From: Erinaceus europaeus
Lineage: Eukaryota; Chordata; Mammalia; Eulipotyphla; Erinaceidae
Length of the DNA stretch: 64,000 bases
Reading direction: 5' to 3'
Assembly: GCF_950295315.1 (NCBI RefSeq)
Contig: NC_080171.1
Span: 110,456,378 to 110,520,377, forward strand
Shown here one piece after another: positions 21,166 to 31,299 of the stretch (positions are counted from its first letter, which is position 1; each line of letters opens with the position of its first letter). Both the position numbers and the translations under genes were made by a program. The notes beneath the pieces were generated by a model. The model did no database searches. It saw only the letters and a list, made by a program, of their open reading frames with translations, and was not told where the DNA came from.

Positions 21166-21553
21166 AGTTGGTGCTTGTCACTGCAGCCGGTCACATCCTT
21201 GGGCTTCCATGAGCCCTCCTTGCAAATACCAAAATACCCTAAATTCAAGTTTCTCAACCCTCTTCCTCCTGCTTCCTATGACAGCCTCACTGGGACTGTA
21301 GAACTGGAGCCCTAGGCGGATCTCTGGTGTATTGGGGTGAACTCTTGCAAAGCATAGTCTTCAGGAGAAGCTTCAGAGCAGGAAGGTTGGCACCTGCAGC
21401 ATGGACATGGGGCAGCACAGGGCTGGGCACTGCCCATCACTTGGGCCTTTTGTGAACAACAGGAAGAGATGTACCTATGGAGAAAGCGTTACTGAATACA
21501 AGGACTATGTTCACTCTTGCATCCTAAGATAGTGTGCTGGAAGTGGGATTTTT

Positions 21554-21855
21554 TTTTTTTTTTGCTTCCAGGGTTATTGCTGGTGGGTGCCTGCTCTACT
21601 AATCCACTGCTCCTGGAGGCCATTTCCCCCATTTTGTTGCTCTTGTTGTTATTGCTGTGGATAGGACAGAGAGAAATGGAGAGAGGAGGGGAAGACTGAG
21701 GGGGAGAGAAAGATAAACACCTGCAGACCTGTTTCACCCCTTGCAAAGAGACCTCCCTGCAGGTTGGGAGCCGGGATCTTGAACCAGGATCTTTATGGTG
21801 GTCCTTGCACTTCAAGCCATGTGCACTTAACCCACTGTGCTACCGCCTGGCCCCA
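21554..21855 (-). mobile_element. SINE, family A', reverse orientation, TSD-flanked
   Basis: A T-run, 'gcttccagggttattgctgg', 'ggataggacagagagaaatg', 'cacctgcagacctgtttcac' and 'ccactgtgctaccgcctggc' define it. The repeat 'agtggga(a)tttt' lies on both sides (21,542 and 21,856). Confidence 0.9.
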
Positions 21856-21997
21856 GAGTGGGAATTTTATTAAGCACATCTTGATCTCCAAATAGTGTTG
21901 TGGCATCAGGTGAGAAAAGTGACCTCAGACCCTGACATGCAGCCAGTACATCCCTACTGCCAGGCATGCAAGTACCCACCAGACACCCAGCCAGACT

Positions 21998-22187
21998 CCC
22001 TCTCCCTCTCCCTCTCCCTCTCCCTCTCCCTCTCCCTCTCCCTCTCCCTCTCCCTCTCCCTCTCCCTCTCCCTCTCCCTCTCCCTCACCCTCTCCCTCTC
22101 CCTCTCCCTCTCCCTCTCCCTCTCCCTCTCCCTCTCCCTCTCCCTCTCCCTCTCCCTCTCCCTCTCCCTCTCCCTCTCTCCCCCCCC
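21998..22187. repeat. (CTCCCT)n hexanucleotide repeat
   Basis: About 30 CCCTCT units with a single variant near 22,085 and a C-run at the right end. On the opposite strand it reads as alternating Glu-Gly or Arg-Glu, a translation artefact. Confidence 0.98.
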
Positions 22188-22504
22188 CCACATTCACACT
22201 TTTTCTTTTTCCTAACCATGTTAGCACCTCCCTGCTACCTCTCTAGGCCCGTTTTGTTCCGTCACTCAGAGCATCTCTAATCTGAGTTGTCAACTGTATG
22301 ATGGTGACCTGTATCCACATCCTGTGCTCTGTGCCCCTGTCAGTGTCTTTTGACTCTGCCGAGGTCATGATTAGGCCTCCCCCCAACCCCCGCCCCACCA
22401 AGGTAAAAAGGTAAAAATTTATCTGCTTTTCCATCAGCATTCACAGAGACCTTCTCTCTAGTTCCTGCCTTGTATTGGAAGCCCCCACCTCCCCCAAACA
22501 AAAC

Positions 22505-22708
22505 AATATTCTTGTTCTTTATGCTCTTCTATTTAGAACTCTGGAGAGTAGACAGAGCCTTAGCTTTTAAGAATGCTGGTTTTACTGGATCCTCCTTCCG
22601 CCCCGCGCCCCCCCCCCCAAAAAAAAAAAAGATTTTTGGTTCTTTGTGCTCTTCTATTTAAAACTCTGGAGAGTAGAGCCTTGGGTTTTAAGAATGCTGA
22701 ATTTTACA
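22505..22708. repeat. Diverged tandem duplication
   Basis: Two direct copies at about 22,507-22,582 and 22,630-22,708 share 'gctcttctattta', 'aactctggagagtaga', 'gagcctt' and 'ttttaagaatgctg'. A C-run/A-run separates them. Copies differ at several positions, so the duplication is not recent. Confidence 0.8.
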
Positions 22709-22740
22709 AAAATTCATAACATCTGTAACAACTAAATGGT

Positions 22741-22920
22741 AAACACACAATGCCTGCTGTGCTATTTTTAAGGACCTGGTAAGACAATTCACATTTTTTT
22801 CGCTGCTTGGCATCTTGTCTGTTCCCAGGAGCCCAGACTCCTGTCAACTCCAGAAATGACAGTCTGTGAGAATCCTCCTGCTTGCCTTGGGGGTGGAGGG
22901 AGGTGACAATAGGGCTCTAG
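22741..22920. repeat. Left arm of an imperfect inverted repeat
   Basis: Its reverse complement aligns along its length with 23,801-23,980. Shared blocks, read on the right-arm strand, include 'aaggcaagcaggaggattct', 'gtcatttctgga' and 'caggtccttaaaaatagcac'. About 880 bp with two SINEs lie between the arms. Confidence 0.88.
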
Positions 22921-23001
22921 GCTGCACAGGTGCTCAGAAACGGAGAGTTTCTGCCTGTGTAAAGCTCAGTGTCCTAAGGGCTTGATAAAAACAAAAACAA
23001 G

Positions 23002-23280
23002 GGGAGTCGGGCTGTAGCGCAGCGGGTTAAGCGCAGGTGGCGCAAAGCACAAGGATCAGCATAAGGATCCCGGTTCAAACCCCGGCTCCCCACCTGCAGG
23101 GGAGTCGCTTCACAGGCAGTGAAGCAGGTCTGCAGGTGTCTATCTTTCTCTCCTCCTCTCTGTCTTCCCCTCCTCTCTCCATTTCTCTCTGTCCTATCCA
23201 ACAACGACAACAACAATAATAACTACAACAATAAAACAACAAGGGCAACAAAAGGGAATAAATAAATAAAATAAATAAAA
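23002..23280 (+). mobile_element. SINE, family A, nearly intact
   Basis: 'gtcgggctgtagcgcagcgg', 'aaggatcccggttcaaaccc', 'cacctgcaggggagtcgctt', 'ctgtcctatccaacaacgac' and an (AAAT)n tail form a complete element. Confidence 0.95.
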
Positions 23281-23286
23281 AACAAG

Positions 23287-23556
23287 GGTGTTGGGTGGTA
23301 GCGCAGCAGGTTAAGCATACATGGCGCGATGCGCAAGGACCTGCATAAGGATCCCAGTTCAAGCCCCCGGCTCCCCACCTGCAGGGGAGTAGCTTCACAG
23401 GCGGTGAAGCAGGTCTGCAGGTGTCTCTCTTTCTCTCCCCCTCTCTGTCTTCTCCTCCTCTCTCCATTTCTCTCTGTCCTAGCCAACAATGATGACACCA
23501 TCATCAACAGCAATAATAACTAGAACAATAAAAAACAAGGGCAACAAAAGGGAAAA
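23287..23556 (+). mobile_element. SINE, family A, nearly intact
   Basis: A second same-strand copy: 'ggtggtagcgcagcaggtta', 'aaggatcccagttcaagccc', 'cacctgcaggggagtagctt' and a tail of 'aataaataaaatttaaaaa'. It apparently inserted in the A-rich tail of the preceding SINE. Confidence 0.95.
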
Positions 23557-23800
23557 TAAATAAAATTTAAAAAACAAAACAACAACAAAAGCAGATTTAT
23601 GGTGAAGGGAGACAAGCCTTCTTGGCAGGTGGACAGGAGGTGGATCTGGAATGAGATGGGGAGGTCATAGTCTAGGAGCTTTGAGGGGTGAGTGGTGGCA
23701 GCCTCCCTGTAGGCAGAAGGCCAGCTCTGTGACAGAGTGCCTTCCCAGCTGGGCAGGGAGGAGCAGGCCCATAGTCAGTTTTGTACAAGGAGGCCTTGAA

Positions 23801-23980
23801 TTAGAGCCCATTGTCACTCCTGTCCCAAGGCAAGCAGGAGGATTCTCACAGAACGTCATTTCTGGAGTGAGAGGAGCCGGGGCTCCTGGGGACAGACAAA
23901 ATGCCAAGCAGCCAAAAAAAAAAAAAAAAAAAGTGAATTGTCTTCCCAGGTCCTTAAAAATAGCACCATTGTGTGTTTAG
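23801..23980. repeat. Right arm of the imperfect inverted repeat
   Basis: It pairs with 22,741-22,920 in opposite orientation. An A-run of about 19 bases here corresponds to a 7-base T-run in the left arm. A retroviral LTR was inserted 12 bp beyond its end. Confidence 0.88.
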
Positions 23981-23991
23981 GAATACCCACC

Positions 23992-24414
23992 TGTTGGTAT
24001 GCTTCTAATTCTGCTTTTAAAAACCCTTCTGTTTCATTTGGTTTAATCCCCCCTGCATTCTATTTACATAACACTGTATTCTGTTTACATAACCTCTGTT
24101 AACAAGCACCACCCTCCCTCCAGGGCATTGGTGCTTCAGTGGTAGAATTCTTGCCTGCTCCGCCCCCCTCTCCTTGTCATACCCTGATTTTCACCAGTCA
24201 CTTTTCTCTCCACCCTCTCTGAGTCGCATCCTGTTCCCACCCTACTGGGCTAGTATATTTATAAGGACAAGATTGTTTGTAGTTTTTTAGTTTAGCTTAG
24301 CTTGGTATAGATTGCGCTGCGTCCTGCATGAATAAAGAGATACTGCGTACAACCCAGCCATGAGTCCCGGGTCGTCTGTTACCCGCCCGTGAAGCCAGCC
24401 CGGCGAAACCAACA
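23992..24414 (+). mobile_element. Solo LTR of an endogenous retrovirus
   Basis: The 423-bp unit starts TGTTGGT and ends ACCAACA, a perfect 7-bp terminal inverted repeat with TG...CA ends. The 6-bp target duplication CCCACC flanks it (23,986-23,991 and 24,415-24,420). A TATA-like ATTTATAAGG near 24,258 and an AATAAA signal at 24,331-24,336 divide U3, R and U5. U3 holds a 16-bp direct repeat (24,057-24,072 and 24,078-24,093, one mismatch). A 6-bp duplication is typical of class II (beta-like) proviruses. Internal genes are gone, presumably through LTR-LTR recombination. Confidence 0.85.
24125..24162 (+). other. tRNA-Gly 5'-half-like segment inside the LTR U3
   Basis: About 38 bases closely resemble the 5' half of tRNA-Gly(GCC): GCATTGGTG, then TTCAGTGGTAGAATTC, then TGCCTGC. 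The A-box region is present, but the 3' half and B box are not. It is not a tRNA gene. Confidence 0.65.
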
Positions 24415-24439
24415 CCCACCCCACAAAGTATGTAGTGGG

Positions 24440-24720
24440 AGTCCAACTAGGTGCTTTAGCATGCATACTAAAAACCCACTTCTGTTCAGTCTTGACCATG
24501 ATACTTTCTCCTGAGCGTTCAGGCTTATCTCATCTCAAACTTTTCATCTGGGTGCTTTGATCTGCCTCCCAATGACTCTCATAATGCCTGTCCGTGCCCC
24601 CCCCTTCTGTCCCTTGCCGAAGAGGATGCTATTTTGCTCTTCCATCCATTTCAGTAGCATCATCTTTTCAGGATGTGGAAGGAGAATTGTAGACATCAGG
24701 CATGCCCTTCAGGTTAAGGA
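24440..24720. other. Low-repeat DNA
   Basis: Nothing recognised; weak similarity to the sequence beyond the inverted-repeat arm is uncertain. Confidence 0.4.
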
Positions 24721-24721
24721 G

Positions 24722-24995
24722 TACCTTAAACACACGTGGTGCGAAGAGCAAGGCAGCATAAGGATACTGGTTCGAGCCCCCAGCTCCCCACCTGTAGCGG
24801 GGTCGTCACAAGTGGTGAAGCAGGTCTGCTGGTGTCTGTCTTTCTCTCCCCATCTCTGTCTTCCCCATCTCTCTCCATTTCTCTCTGTCCTATCCAACAA
24901 CGACGACATCAATTACTACAACAATAAAAAAAACAAGGGCAACAAAAAGGGGAAATAAATAAAAAATAAAAATAAATAAAATATAAAAAAAGAAT
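24722..24995 (+). mobile_element. SINE, family A, head damaged
   Basis: 'ccttaaacacacgtggtgcg', 'ggatactggttcgagccccc', 'ctgtcctatccaacaacgac' and an (AAAT)n-rich tail are present, but the first 20 or so head bases are replaced. Confidence 0.9.
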
Positions 24996-25289
24996 ATCAA
25001 TAATTATATTTTAAAAAGGTATTGGCTGCTTAGTAAAAAATATGACCACAATAAACTCCTGGGGGAACACGGAGCTTCAAGAAAATATGAAGCTTGTTTT
25101 GTACAGAGTAGAGGTGATATCTGCTTCTTCTAAAATACATATCGAATGTGGCAATTTTTCAGTGAGGGTTATAATTTAAGATTTTTGTCTTCTTTTATGC
25201 TTCTTAATTAGAATGTACGAACCAGTAGCACTTTAACCGTCTCTTGATTAGTATTTGTTATTATTGTCGTTGCCTGGGCTTCACTGCTC

Positions 25290-25492
25290 TGGACTATTTC
25301 AGGTGGGAAGGAAGAGAGAGAGACTGAGAGAAAAAGACCACAGCAGTAAAACTTCTCCCAGTGTCAAGGGCGGTGGGGGTGGGGGCGGGGGTGGGGATGG
25401 GATGGGGGGAACCGGCTGTTGGCTGGGACCTCTAACCTGACTTGCTCACATGATAACATGGGCATCCTTCTAGGTGAACTATCTTGCTGGAC
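25290..25492 (-). mobile_element. SINE, family E, reverse orientation, diverged
   Basis: 'gaccacagcagtaaaacttc', a G-rich run at 25,369-25,408, 'ggctgttggctgggacctct' and 'ggtgaactatcttgctgg' match the family E layout (body, B-box region, head). Confidence 0.6.
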
Positions 25493-25499
25493 TGACACT

Positions 25500-26325
25500 T
25501 CACTTTTTTTTTTTAGCCTTCTATTTTATAATTTAAAATCAAGACATGGGGGAAAGTAAACAAACCACAACAGTGCTTTTTTTTTTTTTTTTTTTTTTTA
25601 ACTATCTACTTGCCAAATATCTGTAGATCAATCTGAAAACCTGGGCCTTAAGAAATTTTCTGGTACACAATTGGAAATTTTCTTCTTCTTTTAAAAACAC
25701 TTTAAACATCTTGAAAACAAGACAACTGGGAAATGAGCAATTTATGAGGAACCTTTGAGTGTAACTGCTGGCTCTTTAATTGATGTAACCCCTCTACATC
25801 TCTCCCCTGAGTAGTTCTTACAAAGGGAAGGGAGTGTAGTTGGTTCCTTTCTTAAACAGCTAAGTCTCAGCTTATAGCATTGGTGATTTTCTTGTCTTGC
25901 TATGCTTTTTGCTTTCGTTGTAGTGTATGTGATCATATTACAGTTTTTGTTTTGTTTTGTTTTGTTTTATGGCCACAGAACTCAGCAGAACAGAACATTT
26001 TAGGGAAACATGTAATAAATATATATACATATATTTTTGTCATCTAAAATGGGCCTTTACGGTTGGTTTTCTTGGATTAAATAATCCTTAAAAAAAGTGA
26101 GTTTAATTTTTCCTGATGGTTCTCAAATCTAGTAATCATAAGTTACTAGAACTTCTTTCCTCTGGGAAAAAATACTGTAGTACATTGAGTAGATTGCAAA
26201 CGAAAGTCAAATAACGGTGGTTAGTCCAATGCAGTAGAGCAGACCAAGAAAGGAGAACTCAGTTGTTTTGAGTGCCTTTGTTACTGGGCTGGGGAGATTA
26301 GGACTCTGGCCAGAAAGGAGGTTGC
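25500..26325. other. A/T-rich low-repeat DNA
   Basis: Contains a T-run at 25,579-25,600 and (TTTTG)n at 25,945-25,968. No exon or named repeat recognised. Confidence 0.5.
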
Positions 26326-26331
26326 TTGCTG

Positions 26332-26640
26332 GTTTTTTTTTTTTTTTTTTTTTTTGGCCTCCTGTTATTGCTGGGAGTCTGTGCCTGTACTACAAATCCA
26401 GTGCTCCTGGCAGTCATCTTTTCCTCTCACCCCCCCCTCCATTTTATACAGTATGACAGAGACATTGCGAGGGGAAGGGGAGACAGGGAGAGAGAAAGAA
26501 AAACACCTGCAGACCTGTTTCCCTGCTTGTGAAGTGTCCCCCCTGCAGCTGGGGAGTGAGGCTTGAACTTGGTTCCTTGTACAGGTCCTTGTGCACAGTA
26601 CTATGTGTGCTTAACTGGCTGTACTACCACCATGGGCCCC
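26332..26640 (-). mobile_element. SINE, family A', reverse orientation
   Basis: A long T-run, 'gcctcctgttattgctggga', a C-run, 'cacctgcagacctgtttccc' and 'gtgcttaactggctgtacta' run in order. Confidence 0.88.
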
Positions 26641-27125
26641 TTAATTTTTCTGGGGACCTGGGTCACATGGTATCTGCCTGGAAGTCCAGTTTCCCAAAGC
26701 GATTGGTGGGGAAACCATACATGGAGGAGGATGCCTGACTTAAGGCACATCACTGTTTTGCCTCCACCTGGTTCATTTGGTCAGTGCAGCCACACAGCCT
26801 CCCCAGACTCAAGGGCAAGGAAGTGAGGCCCAGGCACCAATACCATCTTAAACCTGAGAACAAGAAAAAATAGCATATTCCCCGGTCACCCTGCCACATA
26901 GACTTAGCCCGGGAATCTGAAAAGTCCTAGAACTTGCCGTAAAGGGGTTAGCCTGTGAGTATCAAGCATGCTGCCTCCAGACTGCAGGCATAATTGTCCC
27001 TACGGTGGGCACATGAATCCTTATCTAGGATGTTCTTAGCAATATCCTAAATAATCAGTGGATCTTTGATTCAAGGTGTCTTCATTCACTGGAGTCACAG
27101 ACAACCACACAGAAAGAGCACCTCC

Positions 27126-27126
<1 letters not shown>

Positions 27127-27174
<48 letters not shown>
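27127..27174. repeat. (CA)n microsatellite
   Basis: An uninterrupted AC run of about 48 bases. Confidence 0.98.
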
Positions 27175-27175
<1 letters not shown>

Positions 27176-27257
27176 ATTATGGGCAGATCTTGCCAGTGGG
27201 ATGTCAAGTCAGAGGAAAAAGATAAAGAGATAATGGTGGGATTCCATGTACAGAGCT

Positions 27258-29590
27258 ATTTTTTAAAAAAAATTTATTTATAAAAAGGAAAAACTGACAA
27301 AAACCATAGGAGTACAAGAGGGGTACAACTCCACATAGTTCCCACCACCAGAACTCCATATCACATCCCCTCGAGGCCCCGATAGCTTCCCTGTTCTTTA
27401 TCCCTCTGGGAGCATGGACCCAGGGTCATTATGGGGTACAGAAGGTGGAAGGTCTGGCTTCTGTAATTGCTTCCCCGCTGAACATGGGTATTGACAGTTC
27501 AGTCCATACTCCCAGCCTATCTCTCTCTTTACCTAGTGGGGAAGGGCTCTGGGGAAGTGGAGCTCCAGGACACAATGGTGGGGTCATCTGCCCAGGGAAG
27601 TCCAGTTGGCCTCATGTTAGCATCTGGAACCTAGAGGCTATAGAAAGAGTTAACATATAGAGCCAAACAAATTGTTGACTAATCATGAACCTAAAGGCTG
27701 GAATAGTGCAGATGAAGAGCTGGGGGGGGGGGGGGGTCGTCTCTGTTTTGTAGATAGTTAGTAGTCCTATTATAGTTACATTCCAAAGAGCCAATGACTA
27801 TACTAGTTTTTTTTTTCTTTTTTGTTTACTGAGCCTGACATCTGATATGCAGGTGGATCCTAATTATTGTCTGGGGAGATGATGTCATGGCTGGAAAAAG
27901 GACCAGAAAGCTGGGTCAGGGAAGAGAGTAGCTCCCAAATATGGGAAAGGGATATAAATATTATTGACTGTAAACCCCATTTATTTGATGTGATCTGGGG
28001 CCCATATTCATCTTAGGAGCCTATGTGACCTCTGCATCCCTGTAGATCTGAGTTCACATTCTGTGGTCATGAGTTGGAATGTTCCAAGCTGCCCCAATTT
28101 CAGGACCCATCTTCCTCAGGTGTAGCATAGCGTATGTTGTTCATCCTCCCTTCGTAGGATGGAACATTCTCTACCGTTGTTGATCCACATTGAGAGCAGG
28201 GCCCTATGGGGGCCCACAACGAGGTCTATTTTGTTGTTCTTGATAGTGACAACCAATAACAATGGAGAGAGGGATTTATTCAAGGTCTAGGCCCATCATG
28301 TCTGTTTGGGAATCTCAGGATTCCCTGACTAGGGCCCCAGCTGATGGGGTGGGCTGATAATGACCAAAGAGTCATCGTATGCCAGTCTCTTGGCCTTATT
28401 CACCTTTTGCAGTCCTTACTTTGATAAAGTTAGCTTTGGAGTGAGTGAGGGAAGTATAATAGGAAGCAGGTGAGGAGGGTATCTAAGTCTAAATAGAAAC
28501 TACTTCATTGGGCATTTTATGGTGTCTTTTTAGGTCTTTCTACTTGCTTGCTGCATATACTGACTCACTGACTCACTGCAGACTATTGTGCACTTTTGTT
28601 TTCAGGTATATATTTTGCCCTAATTTCTGGATACATGTGAACGAACGTATGTCCTGTCTCATGGGGCCTGATCTATTCTTTGTTAGGAAGTGAATCATCT
28701 GAAATAGAGAATCCTATGAGAAAGGAAATTCTCACTCGAGTAATGAGGTTGAAGGGTTGACATTCCATGCCTGACGTCTCTGGACACAGTCTGAAGTGAA
28801 GCATGCTGAGGTGGTACTCATTGCTTTGATTAGGTTGGGAACAGCAGATTATCATTTGGTATGACTTGAGAGAAGCATGCAGGAAAGTGAGTCCCATCCT
28901 AGAGGTTCCAGGACTGGGGGAAATATAGGCTCTTTAGGCAAAGTGGGAGGTTCCTGCTGTCTTAGGGTTTAAGAAGGCAATAGATATTGCTATAATTAAA
29001 TTATTTGACAATTGGGTTGACTTTGAAAGTCCCTTTGTTAGGATTTACTGTATCATACACAACATCACCATAATTTATGTCCTTTGACATTATTTGTATA
29101 TAGTTATGTCTTATAGAGTAATGCCACCAGTTGCTTCTGTTCTCCCTGATCTAAGCTTCTAAGAGAGTCAACATATCAAAGACTCAGCCTATGGTCTGTG
29201 CATTAAAAAGTTTGAGACATTCAGTTTTTCCCCTCTCATATTAATTAAATAGTGATTTATATAACAACAAGTTAATAGGAGTGTACATAAACACCATTCC
29301 TACCACTAAAATACTGTGCAAACCCCCCCCCCCCCCGCCTCCGCCCCAGTGAAGCTGAACATCCACCCTCACCCTCCACCCAGAGATTTTTACTTTGGTG
29401 CCCTACTCCAAACTCAGTCAAATCCTGCTTTGAGTTTCCCTTTCTGTTCTTTTTTCTCAACTTCTGTTTATGAGTGGGATCATCCCATCTCATCTTTGTC
29501 TTTCTGATTTAGCTCACTTAACATAATTCCTTCTAGCTCCATCCAAGATGGGTCAGAGAAGGTGGGTTCAATGTTCTTTATAGCTGTGTA
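27258..29590 (-). mobile_element. 5'-truncated L1 with an unusually long 3' UTR
   Basis: The whole interval is bounded by the 10-bp direct repeat gtacagagct at 27,248-27,257 and 29,591-29,600. On the reverse strand the right end lies in the L1 ORF2 C-terminal region (plus-strand phrases 'gctcacttaacataattcct' and 'tagctccatccaagatgggt'). The left end is the 3' UTR end (A-rich, then 'gaggggtacaactccacata'). Between them is about 1.9 kb of 3' UTR-like sequence. Homopolymer runs occur at 27,721-27,736 (G) and 29,324-29,336 (C). No intact ORF remains. Confidence 0.75.
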
Positions 29591-29648
29591 GTACAGAGCT
29601 GTTTGAGTTGTTTCATGGACAAAGGTTAATGGTAGAAGTACAGAGACA

Positions 29649-29988
29649 GGGGGTCTGGCGCTAGTGCAGCTAGTTAAGTGCACAATGGCGCAAAGCGCAG
29701 GGACCAGTGTAAGGATCCCAGTTCAAGCCCCCAGCTCCCCACCTGCAAGAGGGTCGCTTCACATGCTGTGAAGCAGGTCTGCAGGTGTCTATCTTTCTCT
29801 CCCCCTCTCTGTCTCTGCACCTCTCTCGATTTCTCTCTGTCTTGTCCAACAACATCAGTGGCAACAACAACAAGGGCTATAGCAACAAGGGCAACAATAA
29901 ATGGGAACAAAATGACTTCCAGGAGCAGTGGATTTATGATGCAGACACTGAGCCCCAGCCATAACCCCAGAGGCAAAAAAAACCAAAA
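29649..29988 (+). mobile_element. SINE, family A', TSD-flanked
   Basis: 'ggcgctagtgcagctagtta', 'aggatcccagttcaagcccc', 'cttgtccaacaacatcagtg' and the A' 3' unit 'ttccaggagcagtggattta' to 'aaccccagaggc' are all present. A near-repeat, aga(a/t)gtac(a/g)gagaca, flanks it at 29,634 and 29,990. Confidence 0.9.
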
Positions 29989-29999
29989 AAGATGTACGG

Positions 30000-31230
30000 A
30001 GACAAATGGGGTGATACGATCAGGGAAGCATTGCATCAGGAAATGGACTGGAGGCTTCCCTGGTCAAACTAGCTACAAGTCCGTTACATTTAAAGTATTA
30101 TGACTATTAAAAAAGAAGAAGAAGAAGAAAGAAATTGGGAAGTGGTGACCCTTGGGAGAGGATGGAGGACCTGTGAGTGAGAAAGACACGGGAAGATGTC
30201 TCTGGAGGCTATTGTTTATCATGTCTGCTTAGACAAGTAGTCTCACTTGGTGTTCTTCTCAAGTAGGAAGCCAGCTGGACCTCCACTTGTCAGATCCTCA
30301 TCAGCAAAATTCCTTCACCTCCTTCCATGGTTGCAGGTACATCTTCCTCTCTGCAGAGGTTTTGTTCTCCTTATTTCACGGATCTTATCGAAAGATGTTG
30401 ACCACCTCCTTTGAAAAGCTGCTGGAGGCTCCCAGTTCCTGGTTTTGATACAAGTGTTACTGGGAACATTTTCTCCACTAGAAGTCAGGTGACCAGAACC
30501 AGGACCCAGAAGTGCCAGGGAAGTTCCAAGCGACATGTTCTGCTGTTCTTGCTGTGACTGCTTTGATTGGCTTATTCTTTGGGGAGATGGGGGTTTGTGA
30601 ATGTGTGGAGGGAGAAATGGAACCCTTAATCCAACACCCCACCTCAGTGAAATCATAGCTGTAGATTTCAAGAAGCCATGGAAGTTGGAAATCTTCAGAA
30701 TGGAGGAGATAAGTCTGAAACAGGCACATCTTTGCTTTTGTTAGCAAATGCCATTCTGAACTGGCTGGGATGCTGAAGAGCATGTGTTGGGGAAGAAGCA
30801 ATCAGTTGAGTCAATCCATTCCTGCTGTCTCCAGAAAGTGGGCCATATGGAGGAGTATTTCAGGAGTGTCTCCATTGGTCATCTCAGGTTCCAATCACTG
30901 TGTTGTCAGACATGTGCTACACATGCCAGCCCCCCCCCCCCCTTTCCTGCCTGGCCCACCCATTTGCATGACGTTTGTGTTTGGAGACATAAGGCAGAGT
31001 ACATTCTTGGGCTGGACTGGAAAAGCAATCATTTCCTGGCAGAGGACTTGGTCAAGCTATAAAGTGGCCTCACTTGAACAGAGCCCATGCTATCAAGTTT
31101 TATTAGAGCTGTGTTTATCCTGAGTGCCGAGGGAGTTAGAGCCGCTGATGAAGTGGAACTTTTAGGTAAAACTTTCAGGCCTCGTCTGCTGGACCACACT
31201 GCCCTGGGTTTCAAGGCAGCGTGTGCACGT
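30000..31230. other. Low-repeat DNA
   Basis: Apart from a (GAA)n-like run near 30,112-30,128 and a C-run at 30,931, no repeat is recognised. Overlapping frames on both strands (about 90-120 codons) show no known domain, so I do not call a gene. Confidence 0.5.
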
Positions 31231-31235
31231 ATGCA

Positions 31236-31237
31236 CG

Positions 31238-31291
<54 letters not shown>
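31236..31291. repeat. (GC)n(CA)n microsatellite
   Basis: Alternating CGCGCGCG passes into a CA run of about 50 bases. Confidence 0.95.
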
Positions 31292-31292
<1 letters not shown>

Positions 31293-31299
31293 CCACTTG

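Noticed and set aside
21895..22280. Open frames of about 80-106 codons across the (CTCCCT)n repeat
   Set aside because: The predicted peptides are pure Ser-Leu, Leu-Pro, Arg-Glu or Glu-Gly repeats from a hexanucleotide microsatellite, in several frames at once.
23002..23100. Possible tRNA genes at SINE heads (A and B box present)
   Set aside because: The heads cannot form a full cloverleaf with anticodon and acceptor stems and are followed by SINE bodies and tails; the same applies to the other SINE copies.
24125..24162. A tRNA-Gly gene
   Set aside because: Only the 5' half matches; the 3' half, B box and terminator are missing and it lies within an LTR.
25120..25135. A reverse-strand TTTTAGAAGAAG as a Vingi end
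   Set aside because: Only the stop-plus-AAG part matches; upstream bases differ and no TSD is present.
30108..30132. A third Vingi tail at a (GAA)n run
   Set aside because: The diagnostic AAACGCTAG before the tail is missing and no flanking duplication is visible; probably an ordinary microsatellite.
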